Assembly (NCBI RefSeq): GCF_005795905.1
Contig: NZ_VAWE01000001.1
Location: 1,116,001-1,180,000, forward strand
DNA length: 64,000 bases
DNA from: Streptomyces marianii
GTDB lineage: Bacteria; Actinomycetota; Actinomycetes; Streptomycetales; Streptomycetaceae
Direction: 5' to 3'
Positions 1-7,365 of this stretch are shown here, one piece after another. Every line of letters begins with the position of its first letter. The stretch's first letter is position 1. A model generated the notes under the pieces. That model was not told where the DNA came from, searched no databases, and saw only the letters and a list, made by a program, of their open reading frames with translations. A program made the translations under genes and the position numbers.

Positions 1-506
1 TCGTCGCGGGCCTGGGGGTCGCCGGGCACGGTCGCCACCAGGGTTCCCAGCTCAGGGCGGTGCGGAGCGGCGCCCTCGGATGCGAGAGCGTCGGCGACGA
101 GGTCCGGGAGCACATCGCCGGGGGCGGGGTGGGTGTCCGTGGTGCCGGAGGGCGTGCTGTCCTGGGACGACTGCGCGGTGGGCCGCTCGGTCGCCGCCCG
201 CGGGCCGGCGGCCGCCTCCCGCAGAGCCGCCAGCAGGGCGGCGCGTGCCTCGGGCCGGGCCGTGGCCGCGCCGGGGATCGCGGCGGCCGGGAAGCGGGGG
301 TCCGTCAGGCCGAGGCGGAGTGCGTGGACGTGGCCGACGAAGCGCGGGTCGACGAGCGCGGCCCGCTCGGCGGCCGGGACCGCGGCGAGCAGCTCGGCCG
401 TCTCGTCGGCTCCGGAGGCGACGCGTACGTCGAAGCCCAGCGACCGCAGATCGCCCTCGAGCGGCGAGCCGGGTACCGGCGGACCGGTGAGGATGGCGGT
501 CGACAG
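1..506 (-). CDS. DUF5941 / CDP-alcohol phosphatidyltransferase-type protein, N-terminal part, CTG start
   Basis: The minus frame running off the left edge begins LSTAILTGPPVPGSPLEGD and continues with third-position G/C bias for about 168 residues. I recall this N-terminus from actinobacterial DUF5941 proteins, which carry a C-terminal CDP-alcohol phosphatidyltransferase domain used in phospholipid head-group attachment; that domain lies outside the window. An in-frame TGA (513-515) sits three codons upstream, and the only plausible start is CTG at 504-506, nine bases after AAGGAG (516-521). No ATG, GTG or TTG occurs in frame for more than 100 codons. It is divergent from galE. Identity is from memory of the family; the frame and start are read directly. 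Confidence 0.72.
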   Translation of the reverse strand, partial: MSTAILTGPPVPGSPLEGDLRSLGFDVRVASGADETAELLAAVPAAERAALVDPRFVGHVHALRLGLTDPRFPAAAIPGAATARPEARAALLAALREAAAGPRAATERPTAQSSQDSTPSGTTDTHPAPGDVLPDLVADALASEGAAPHRPELGTLVATVPGDPQARD

Positions 507-792
507 ACGGACTCACTCCTTGACGCTGATCAGATGGGTGGGCACGGCGGCTCGACCCGGGACCGGGCGGCGGCATGTCGGCTGAGGCTATCGGATGGAC
601 GGAAGCGCGAGTTCACTGAGGTTTCCCGGTGAGGACGCACCCGCTCGTCCCGCCGGCCACGTCCTCGGTCCGGGCGTTCCTTGCCCTGAACGGGGACCGG
701 CCGCCGGTGCCGCGACCGAGATCATCATCGTCGATCAGTGGCCGACCCCACAAACCGCCCCGGCGGCACCGGTGCCCCCGGCACCGCGTGGT

Positions 793-798
793 TAGGGT
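793..798 (+). promoter_or_regulatory. -10 element of a probable leaderless galE promoter
   Basis: TAGGGT fits the actinobacterial -10 pattern TANNNT and ends seven bases before the galE ATG. Transcription would start at or next to the A of ATG. No Shine-Dalgarno sequence precedes the start, which agrees with a leaderless message. No convincing -35 is seen. The rest of 507-805 shows no gene. Confidence 0.45.
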
Positions 799-805
799 GG
801 CCTGC

Positions 806-1831
806 ATGACTTGGCTGATCACAGGCGGGGCGGGGTACATCGGAGCGCACGTGGCACACGCCATGACCGGCGCCGGCGAGCGGGTCGTCGTGCTCGACGA
901 CGTCTCGACGGGCAACGCGGCCCGGCTGCCCGAGGGGGTACCTCTGGTCAGGGGCACCCTGCTGGACAGGGAGCTGCTGGACCGCGTCCTCTCCGAGCAC
1001 GCGGTCACCGGGGTGGTGCACCTGGCGGCGCGCAAGCAGGTCGGGGAATCGGTGGGGCAGCCGCTGCGCTACTACCGGGAGAACGTGCACGGGCTGACGG
1101 TGCTGCTGGAGGCCGTCGTCGACGCGGGAGTGAAGCGGTTCCTCTTCTCCTCGTCGGCGGCGGTGTACGGGACGGCCGACGTGGACCCGATCACGGAGGA
1201 CACCCCCACCGTGCCGATCAGCCCGTACGGAGAGACCAAGCTCGCCGGCGAGTGGCTGGTGCGGGCGGCGGGCCGGGCCCATGGCATCGCCACCGGCTGT
1301 CTGCGCTACTTCAACGTCGCCGGCGCGGCCCGGCCGGAGCTCGCGGACACCGGGGTGTTCAACGTGATCCCGATGTTCTTCGACCGGATCACCCGGGGTG
1401 ACGCCCCGAGGATCTTCGGCGACGACTACCCGACGCCCGACGGCACCTGCGTCCGCGACTACATCCACGTCGCCGATCTCGCCGACGCCCATCTGACGGT
1501 GGCCCGCCGACTGGCGGGCCAGGACGGGGCCGGCGACCTGACGGTGAACGTCGGCCGCGGGGAGGGCGTCTCCGTGCTCGCACTGGCCCGTGTCGTCGCC
1601 GAGGTGACCGGCCACGGCACGCCGGCGGTCGTCGAGCCGCGCCGTCCCGGTGACGCGGCCCGGGCCGTCGCTTCGGTCGAACGCATCGGCAAGGAGCTCG
1701 GCTGGACGGCCTCGCGCGGGGTACGCGAGATGGTCGAGTCCGCGTGGGCCGGCTGGCTGCTGCACCACCCCGAGGCAGCCCCGCGGCGAGCTGACCCGGT
1801 GGCTGCCCGACGCCCTGACCAGCGGGCGTAA
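806..1831 (+). CDS. galE: UDP-glucose 4-epimerase
   Basis: 341 residues, extended short-chain dehydrogenase fold. The NAD-binding TGGAGYIGAH lies at residues 6-15, the catalytic SSSAAVYG and YGETK motifs (Ser, Tyr-x3-Lys) follow, and the C-terminal substrate part includes the RPGD segment. It interconverts UDP-glucose and UDP-galactose in the cytoplasm, for the Leloir pathway and envelope glycans. ATG at 806 was chosen because it starts directly before the Rossmann strand and has a -10-like TAGGGT seven bases upstream; there is no ribosome binding site. The length is normal for bacterial GalE. The divergent neighbour is the DUF5941 gene. Confidence 0.93.
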   Translation: MTWLITGGAGYIGAHVAHAMTGAGERVVVLDDVSTGNAARLPEGVPLVRGTLLDRELLDRVLSEHAVTGVVHLAARKQVGESVGQPLRYYRENVHGLTVLLEAVVDAGVKRFLFSSSAAVYGTADVDPITEDTPTVPISPYGETKLAGEWLVRAAGRAHGIATGCLRYFNVAGAARPELADTGVFNVIPMFFDRITRGDAPRIFGDDYPTPDGTCVRDYIHVADLADAHLTVARRLAGQDGAGDLTVNVGRGEGVSVLALARVVAEVTGHGTPAVVEPRRPGDAARAVASVERIGKELGWTASRGVREMVESAWAGWLLHHPEAAPRRADPVAARRPDQRA

Positions 1832-1848
1832 CCGCAGGTCAGGGTATA

Positions 1849-1863
1849 TGACAACGGTGTTCA
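1849..1863. promoter_or_regulatory. Zur-box-like imperfect palindrome upstream of the zinc exporter
   Basis: TGACAACGGTGTTCA is an imperfect 15-bp palindrome, close (11 of 15) to the consensus TGAAAATGATTTTCA that I recall for actinobacterial Zur. It lies 82 bp before a CDF zinc exporter gene. In S. coelicolor the homologous gene zitB is known to be activated by Zur at high zinc, so site and neighbour agree. No binding is shown by sequence alone. Confidence 0.6.
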
Positions 1864-1945
1864 GCGTCGTGTTGCCCGATGTCCCCGGCCCGTAGTTCAC
1901 TGGCCACTCGGACAGATCGTTCACCGTGATCGGGAGGCTTCTCGC

Positions 1946-2890
1946 ATGGGGGCAGGGCACGACCACGGACACGCGCACGGCGGCGGTCGCCCGCCGACGG
2001 GGACCGCGGCCGCCGCCTACCGGGGGCGGCTGCGGGTCGCGCTGGCGATCACGCTGAGTGTGATGCTCCTGGAGATCGCCGGCGGTGTGCTGGCGGACTC
2101 GCTCGCCCTGATCGCCGACGCCGCCCACATGGCCACCGACGGCCTGGGCCTCGCCATGGCGCTGCTCGCGATCCATTTCGCCGGCCGCCCGCCCGACGCG
2201 AAGCGCACCTTCGGCCTGGCCAGGGCCGAGATCCTGGCCGCGCTCGCGAACTGCGTGCTGCTGCTCGGCGTCGGCGGTTTCCTGCTGTACGAGGCGGTCC
2301 AGCGCTTCATCACCCCGGCCGAGACCAAGGGCGGTGTCGCCATCGTCTTCGCCCTCGTCGGTCTGGCCGCGAACGCGGTGTCCCTGTTCCTGCTGATGCG
2401 GGGGCAGAAGGAGAGCCTCAACGTGCGCGGCGCGTATCTGGAGGTCCTCGCGGACGCGCTCGGCTCGGTGGCGGTGCTGATCTCCTCGGCCGTCATCCTG
2501 GCGACGGGCTGGCAGGCGGCCGACCCGATCGCCTCACTGCTCATCGGCCTGATGATCGTGCCGCGGACGCTGAAGCTGCTGAGGGAGACGCTGAACGTGC
2601 TGCTGGAGGCGGCGCCGAAGGACGTCGACATGGCCGAGGTGCGCGAGCACATCCAGGCCCTCCCCGGCGTCGTGGACGTGCACGACCTGCATGCCTGGAC
2701 CATCACCTCCGGGATGCCGGTCCTCTCCGCCCACGTGGTGGTGGCGCCGGGCTTCCTGGACGCGGTGGGCCACGAGAGGATGCTGCACGAGCTGCAGAGC
2801 TGCCTCGGCTCTCACTTCGACGTGGAGCACTGCACGTTCCAGCTGGAGCCCGGCGGTCATGCCGAACACGAGGCGGGCTACTGCCACTGA
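1946..2890 (+). CDS. zitB: Cation diffusion facilitator, zinc exporter
   Basis: 314 residues. A His-rich N-terminus (HDHGHAHGGG, residues 5-14) precedes six predicted membrane helices; helices II and V carry the transport-site motifs ADAAHMATD and VLADALGS (HxxxD and DxxxD types), followed by a cytoplasmic C-terminal domain ending in a His-rich tail. The family exports Zn2+ by proton antiport in the plasma membrane. GGGAGG is well spaced before the ATG. A Zur-box-like palindrome lies upstream and a strong terminator follows at 2955-2981, so it is probably monocistronic. The symbol rests on similarity of gene and context to S. coelicolor zitB. Confidence 0.88.
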   Translation: MGAGHDHGHAHGGGRPPTGTAAAAYRGRLRVALAITLSVMLLEIAGGVLADSLALIADAAHMATDGLGLAMALLAIHFAGRPPDAKRTFGLARAEILAALANCVLLLGVGGFLLYEAVQRFITPAETKGGVAIVFALVGLAANAVSLFLLMRGQKESLNVRGAYLEVLADALGSVAVLISSAVILATGWQAADPIASLLIGLMIVPRTLKLLRETLNVLLEAAPKDVDMAEVREHIQALPGVVDVHDLHAWTITSGMPVLSAHVVVAPGFLDAVGHERMLHELQSCLGSHFDVEHCTFQLEPGGHAEHEAGYCH

Positions 2891-2954
2891 GGGCTGCTAG
2901 CTGGGGCCGCGTCAGGCAAGGTTTGCCCGTCAAGGAGCGGCGTCCGGTGCACGG

Positions 2955-2981
2955 GGCCTCCCCCGGCCCTCGGGGGAGGCC
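2955..2981 (+). terminator. Terminator hairpin after the zinc exporter
   Basis: A perfect 10-bp stem (GGCCTCCCCC with GGGGGAGGCC) encloses a 7-base loop, 64 bp after the zitB stop. There is no U-tract, as is usual in Streptomyces. Confidence 0.75.
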
Positions 2982-3212
2982 GCGTGGGGAAGGATCGCAA
3001 GGCGCCGGATCGACCTCGTAGTGGACCTACTCGGTTGATTCGGCAACGCCGCGAGTCGCCGTGCCGGGCGCCACGACGGGGCGAACGTCGCCCGATGCGG
3101 CACTGGATTGACGCGGCCGTGTCCGTGCGGGAGCGAGAGGAGCCGAGGTTGATGACGGTCGCAGTCGACGCTGCCCTGTGCAGCGCCCGGTGCGGAGACG
3201 CGGACGCCGGCG
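2982..3212. other. Gene-free stretch before the acetyltransferase
   Basis: I see no convincing full gene here. A possible 37-codon frame (TTG at 3150, ends 3262) follows a GGAG, but its composition is uninformative; it may be debris of a methyltransferase domain (see the acetyltransferase entry). Confidence 0.35.
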
Positions 3213-3818
3213 ATGGCAGCCGCCCTGGAGGCCACCCGGGCGGAGATCGCGATGCGCCGTGACCACGGCGCCGAGTACGGTTACACCGGCTATGTGCTGC
3301 GACCCGCCGACCCCCGCTGGCGGGTCCGCCCGGAGACGGACACCGACGTCCCGGCCGTGCACGCCGTCAACGCGGCGGCCTTCCCCACGGACGGCGAGGC
3401 GGAGCTCGTGGACGCACTGCGCCGGGACCCTTCGGCGTGGCTGCCGGGGCTCTCCTGGGTGGCCGAGGCGCCGGACGGTTCCGTCGCGGCGTACGCGCTG
3501 CTCACCCGCTGCGGGGTCGGCGGCGAGCCCGCGCTGGCGCTGGCCCCCTGCGCCACCGCTCCGCGGTACCAGGGGCAGGGCGCGGGCTCCGCGGTGATCC
3601 GGGCGGCGCTGGACGCCGCCCGGGTCCGGGGTGAGCGGCTGGTCGTGGTGCTCGGTCATCCGGGGTACTACGCGAGGTTCGGCTTCGGGCGCGCTTCCGG
3701 GCTCGGCATCCGGCCGGGCTTCGAGGTGCCCGACGAGGCGATGATGGCCATGGTGCTGGACGGTTCCGACACGGCGCCGCAGGGCATGATCACGTACCCG
3801 GAGGCGTTCGGGGTCTGA
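3213..3818 (+). CDS. GNAT N-acetyltransferase (YhbS-like) with a methyltransferase-like N-terminal tail
   Basis: 201 residues. Residues 41-190 form a GNAT domain with the acetyl-CoA pyrophosphate-binding QGQGAG motif and the YhbS signature LGHPGYYARFGF. The substrate is unknown. The first 30 residues (ATRAEIAMRRDHGAEYGYTGYVLRP) resemble the C-terminal end of class I SAM methyltransferases, and fused methyltransferase/acetyltransferase proteins exist in streptomycetes, so this may be a truncated fusion. The start is uncertain: ATG 3213 has no ribosome binding site, while ATG 3252 is preceded by GGAG. The GNAT call is firm, the tail interpretation is inference. Confidence 0.8.
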   Translation: MAAALEATRAEIAMRRDHGAEYGYTGYVLRPADPRWRVRPETDTDVPAVHAVNAAAFPTDGEAELVDALRRDPSAWLPGLSWVAEAPDGSVAAYALLTRCGVGGEPALALAPCATAPRYQGQGAGSAVIRAALDAARVRGERLVVVLGHPGYYARFGFGRASGLGIRPGFEVPDEAMMAMVLDGSDTAPQGMITYPEAFGV

Positions 3819-3954
3819 GCCGCCGTCCGTGCCCGCCGTGCTCCCCGCACGACGGGCACGGACATGCCCAGGGGCGGTGAAGTGCGGACAAGCCGCTTTT
3901 GTACGGCAGACTGGGTGCGCCCCTCCGGGCCGAGGACCGAAGCGAAGGATGGCT

Positions 3955-4548
3955 ATGCCGATCACACCCGCCACCGCGCCGAACAGCTCGCCGAACGGCA
4001 CCACGCAACAGATCCTGCTGGAACTGGTCGACGAGACCGGCCGAACCATCGGCACCGCGGAGAAGCTCTCCGCCCATCAGGCGCCGGGACAGCTGCACCG
4101 GGCGTTCTCCGTGTTCCTCTTCGACGAGCACGGGCGGCTGCTCCTGCAGCGGCGGGCGCTCGGCAAGTACCACTCCCCCGGAGTCTGGTCCAACACCTGC
4201 TGCGGGCACCCCTATCCGGGCGAGGCCCCGTTCACGGCGGCGGCCCGGCGGACCCACGAGGAGCTGGGCGTCTCGCCTTCGCTGCTCGCCGAGGCCGGGA
4301 CCGTCCGCTACAACCATCCCGACCCGGCCTCGGGCCTGGTCGAGCAGGAGTTCAACCACCTCTTCGTGGGCCTGGTGCAGTCTCCGCTGCGGCCGGACCC
4401 GGAGGAGGTCGGGGAGACGGTGTTCGTGACGGCGGCCGAGCTTGCGGAACGCCACGCCCGGGACACGTTCTCGGCCTGGTTCATGACGGTGCTGGACGCG
4501 GCGCGTCCGGCGGTCAGGGAACTCACGGGCCCGGCCGGAGGCTGGTGA
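3955..4548 (+). CDS. idi: Isopentenyl-diphosphate delta-isomerase, type I
   Basis: 197 residues, Nudix-like fold. It interconverts isopentenyl and dimethylallyl diphosphate for isoprenoid synthesis. The catalytic Cys lies in SNTCCGHP and the catalytic Glu in the EQEFNHLF region; the metal-binding residues HRAFSVFLF and HSPGVWSN are present. ATG 3955 has GAAGGA five bases upstream; an in-frame ATG at 3949 overlaps that site and is less likely. The neighbour downstream is convergent, with a shared hairpin between them. Confidence 0.95.
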   Translation: MPITPATAPNSSPNGTTQQILLELVDETGRTIGTAEKLSAHQAPGQLHRAFSVFLFDEHGRLLLQRRALGKYHSPGVWSNTCCGHPYPGEAPFTAAARRTHEELGVSPSLLAEAGTVRYNHPDPASGLVEQEFNHLFVGLVQSPLRPDPEEVGETVFVTAAELAERHARDTFSAWFMTVLDAARPAVRELTGPAGGW

Positions 4549-4577
4549 CCCGCCGGGGCGTCTCGCGAAGCCTCTCC

Positions 4578-4607
4578 GGCGCGGCGGCCCTACAGGGACG
4601 CCGCGCC
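4578..4607. terminator. Bidirectional terminator between idi and the ATPase gene
   Basis: A perfect 9-bp stem (GGCGCGGCG with CGCCGCGCC, 12-base loop) lies between the convergent genes and overlaps the last codons of the minus-strand gene. Confidence 0.6.
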
Positions 4608-5060
4608 GCTCACGGGGACGAGCGGCAGAGCCGCCCAGATGATCTTTCCGCCGCTCGACGTGTGCTCGACGTCGCACTCGCCGCCCGCCTCCCGGGTGAT
4701 CTCCTTGACGAGGAGCAGTCCCCGGCCGCCCGTCCGGGCGGAGTCGCTCTCCAGGGCCTTGGGCCGGTAGGGGTGGTCGTCCTCGACGGCCACCCGGATC
4801 CACTGCGGACCGACCGCGACCTCGATGGCCACCTCCGGCGAGAGCAGGGCAGCGTGCCGGACGGCGTTGGTGACGAGTTCGGACACGATCAGCAGCAGTC
4901 CCTGCAGGACCTCGTCGTGGACCGGTACGCCCTGGTGTCGGACCAGATCGCGTACGGCATGCCGGGCCTGCGGTACGGACACGTCGAGTGCGGGAGCGGT
5001 GAACCGCCAGACGCCTTCGTACGACAGTGGCCGGGCCGGGACGCTCCCGGGGCTCTCCAT
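4590..5060 (-). CDS. ATP-binding protein, RsbW-like anti-sigma or histidine-kinase-type ATPase
   Basis: 156 residues with a single HATPase domain: N-box SELVTNAVRH (about residues 60-69), G1 box VAVEDDHP and G2 box RTGGRGLLLVKEI. Streptomycetes encode dozens of these stand-alone kinases, some acting as anti-sigma factors that phosphorylate an antagonist; the partner here is not evident. No sensor or membrane segment is present. It lies 137 bp downstream of the HdeD-like gene on the same strand. A perfect octamer palindrome GTGTACAC (5102-5109) lies in its upstream region. Confidence 0.85.
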   Translation of the reverse strand: MESPGSVPARPLSYEGVWRFTAPALDVSVPQARHAVRDLVRHQGVPVHDEVLQGLLLIVSELVTNAVRHAALLSPEVAIEVAVGPQWIRVAVEDDHPYRPKALESDSARTGGRGLLLVKEITREAGGECDVEHTSSGGKIIWAALPLVPVSGAASL

Positions 5061-5197
5061 ACTCCCGCACCCACCCTCGTGAAACGTCGCTGGGAACCGA
5101 TGTGTACACGAGTGTTGGGAATGCGCTGGTCCATACCGGGCTGCTGACCAGAAGTCAGCTTCTATCGACGGCCCCGGACCGGTTCATTGCGTTCCGG

Positions 5198-5854
5198 TCA
5201 GTTCTTCGACCGGTCCGGATCCTCTTCTGATGACCTCTCGGACGGACCGGCGGAGGCCGGACCGAACGCCTCCCCGGATTCCCCGCCCTGCCCGCCGTCC
5301 GCGACCATGTCGACGATACGGCGACCGCCCACGCCGATCGCGATCAGCCCCAGCCCGTCGAAGAGCAGGGCGAGGGAGAAGAACACGCCGAGGACGTAGC
5401 GGCTGCTCTCGGGCCAGTTCGCCAGCACCAGGATGCCCAGCAGCAGGCCGAACGCGCCCTGGAGCAGGGTCCAGCCGAACTGCGGCCCCCGCACCACGAG
5501 CGACCCCACCAGCCGGAAGAGCCCGCCGGTGAGGAACAGCAGCGCGGCGAACATGGTCAGTGCCTCCGCGCTGCCCTCCGGGTGGCGGATGACGACCACA
5601 CCGGCCGCGATGTTCAGGGCGGCGACGACCACACTGAGCCAGAAGAAGCTGCTGCCGCGGGACTCGATCGCCTGGAGCAGTCCGACCAGCCCGCCGACGA
5701 GCAGCAGCCAGCCGAACAGGAGCATGGAGGTGAGGGTGGCGAGGCCGGTGTAGACGAGGCCCACGATCCCGGCGATCACGAGGAGCACACCGAGGGCCGC
5801 CAGCCAGCCGAAGCTGCGGCGGAGCTTTCTGCCCTCCTGGGCGGGACCGGTCAT
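5198..5854 (-). CDS. HdeD/DUF308-family membrane protein
   Basis: 218 residues with six predicted membrane helices, beginning at FGWLAALGVLLVIAGIVGLVY and ending at FFSLALLFDGLGLIAIGVG. The Gly-rich helices arranged as three two-helix repeats match the HdeD (DUF308) family, linked in enterobacteria to acid resistance; its role in actinobacteria is not established. ATG 5854 was chosen because GAGGAGG precedes it and the longer upstream frame is Thr/Ala-rich and uninformative. The C-terminus is acidic and Ser-rich. Confidence 0.82.
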   Translation of the reverse strand: MTGPAQEGRKLRRSFGWLAALGVLLVIAGIVGLVYTGLATLTSMLLFGWLLLVGGLVGLLQAIESRGSSFFWLSVVVAALNIAAGVVVIRHPEGSAEALTMFAALLFLTGGLFRLVGSLVVRGPQFGWTLLQGAFGLLLGILVLANWPESSRYVLGVFFSLALLFDGLGLIAIGVGGRRIVDMVADGGQGGESGEAFGPASAGPSERSSEEDPDRSKN

Positions 5855-6029
5855 GGGGTGCCTCCTCGTCGTGCCCTCCCCGGTCGCTGTCGTCCTCGCC
5901 GGCTCCGCGGTCCCGGCCGGTGTCGCCGTCTCCGTCGTCACTGCCGTCGTCGCTGCCGTCGGTGCCGGTGTCGGCGCCGGTCGCCGGCGCCGACACCCCC
6001 GTCCCGATCATAGGTAGGGGTCCGGCGGA

Positions 6030-6035
6030 TAGCAT
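6030..6035 (+). promoter_or_regulatory. -10 element of a probable leaderless promoter
   Basis: TAGCAT ends seven bases before the enoyl-CoA hydratase ATG, which has no Shine-Dalgarno sequence. Confidence 0.45.
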
Positions 6036-6042
6036 CCGGCGC

Positions 6043-6819
6043 ATGGACCGGACGAACGAGGCGCACGAGGCGGAGCCGGAAGTCCGGCACACGGTGGCGG
6101 ACGGGGTGGCGACCGTCGTGATCAGCCATCCCGCCAGGCGCAACGCGATGACCGCCGCGATGTGGCGGGAGCTGCCGGCGCTGCTGGACGGACTGGGCCG
6201 CGACCCCGCCGTACGGGTGCTGGTGCTCACCGGCGACGGGGGCACCTTCTGCGCGGGCGCCGACATCACCTCCCTGAGCACGCCCGCTCCGGAGGAGTCA
6301 CCGCAGGACCTGGCCGTGCGCGCCGAGGAGGCGCTCGCGGCGTTCCCCAAGCCGTCACTGGCGGCGGTCCGCGGCTACTGCGTGGGCGGCGGCTGCCAGC
6401 TGGCGGCCGCCTGCGATCTGAGGTTCGCCGAGGAGGGTGCCTCCTTCGGGATCACCCCGGCGAAGCTCGGCATCGTCTACCCCCCGTCCTCGACCCGGCG
6501 GCTGGTCTCGCTCGTGGGTCCGGGAACCGCGAAGTACCTGCTGTTCTCGGGCGAGTTGATCGGCACGGAGCGGGCGCTGCGCACCGGCCTGGTGGACGAG
6601 GTGCTGCCTGCGGGCGAACTGGGCAAGCGCGTGGCCGAGTTCGCCCGGGTACTGACGGCCCGCTCGCAGCTGACGCAGGCCGCCGCCAAGGAGTTCGCCA
6701 CGGGACGCACCGACCGCGACGCCCACTGGGCGGAGCAGGCCCGTGGCAGCGGCGACACCGCGGAGGGGATCGCCGCCTTCCTGGAGCGCAGACCGCCTCG
6801 CTTCACCTGGAACGTGTGA
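6043..6819 (+). CDS. Enoyl-CoA hydratase/isomerase family protein
   Basis: 258 residues with the crotonase fold. HPARRNAMTAAMW forms the CoA-binding start, FCAGADI the first oxyanion-hole region and CVGGGCQLAAACDLRFA the second. The acid/base Glu expected in true hydratases is not clearly placed (the region reads FGITPAKLGIVYP), so the exact reaction could be isomerase or hydratase on a branched acyl-CoA. The start at 6043 follows the -10-like TAGCAT with no ribosome binding site. It is convergent with a decayed DJ-1 gene. Confidence 0.88.
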   Translation: MDRTNEAHEAEPEVRHTVADGVATVVISHPARRNAMTAAMWRELPALLDGLGRDPAVRVLVLTGDGGTFCAGADITSLSTPAPEESPQDLAVRAEEALAAFPKPSLAAVRGYCVGGGCQLAAACDLRFAEEGASFGITPAKLGIVYPPSSTRRLVSLVGPGTAKYLLFSGELIGTERALRTGLVDEVLPAGELGKRVAEFARVLTARSQLTQAAAKEFATGRTDRDAHWAEQARGSGDTAEGIAAFLERRPPRFTWNV

Positions 6820-6828
6820 GGCGGGGCG

Positions 6829-7226
6829 GCCGGATCCGGCCCGAAGACCACGCGCTCCCCCGTCGGCTCCGCGCCGAAGGGCACGATGTCCTCCAGGGCG
6901 AGCCAGTGGGACGTGGCGCGACGCCCTCCAAGCAGTCCGGCCACGGCCGGCAGGTGCGAGCCGGTGCTCACGGACGTGGTCCAGGTGCTGGTGACGTCGG
7001 CCGCGCGGAGCCAGCCGAGGATCGTCTCGTCGAGCATGGCGCGCCGTGAGCCGGGCCCGCCGGGGACGACCATGATGTCCGGCGCGATCACCTCGTGGAG
7101 CGCCCGCTCGGCGGCCACGACGAGGGAGCCCTGGTCGTTCCGCACGGGGCCGGACTCCTCGGCGACGGACACGGTCCCCGCCACGGGCAGCCGGGACAGC
7201 GGCTCGGCCGCAATGACGGGAAGCCC
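6829..7226 (-). pseudogene. DJ-1/PfpI-family protein, truncated at both ends, catalytic Cys replaced
   Basis: The minus strand encodes VAEESGPVRNDQGSLVV, then IMVVPGGPGSRRAM, LGWLRAADVTSTWTTSVSTG and GRRATSHWLAL, a continuous DJ-1/PfpI core. The nucleophile elbow expected as SVCTGS reads SVSTGS. The first ~25 residues are unrecognisable and carry no proper start, and homology stops after RVVFGPDP, losing the usual last ~80 residues. The remaining frame only continues as an antisense shadow of the hydratase gene. Three independent defects make this a pseudogene. Confidence 0.75.
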
Positions 7227-7339
7227 ACCATTCCTGCCATCGCGGACGGAGACCGTCCCTGCGGGAGGGCCGGACGCCGCCCCTTCGGGAGGGGAGGGAG
7301 ATCGTCCGCAGGTGGAGGGAGACCTCCGTCTTCACGTCG

Positions 7340-7355
7340 TACCGACCAGTCGGTA
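7340..7355. promoter_or_regulatory. Perfect TetR-type palindrome overlapping a leaderless promoter
   Basis: TACCGAC-CA-GTCGGTA is a perfect inverted repeat. Its right half overlaps the -10-like TAACGT (7354-7359), which ends six bases before the ATG at 7366. A repressor bound here would block transcription. No TetR-family gene is adjacent. Confidence 0.65.
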
Positions 7356-7365
7356 ACGTGCGGGC

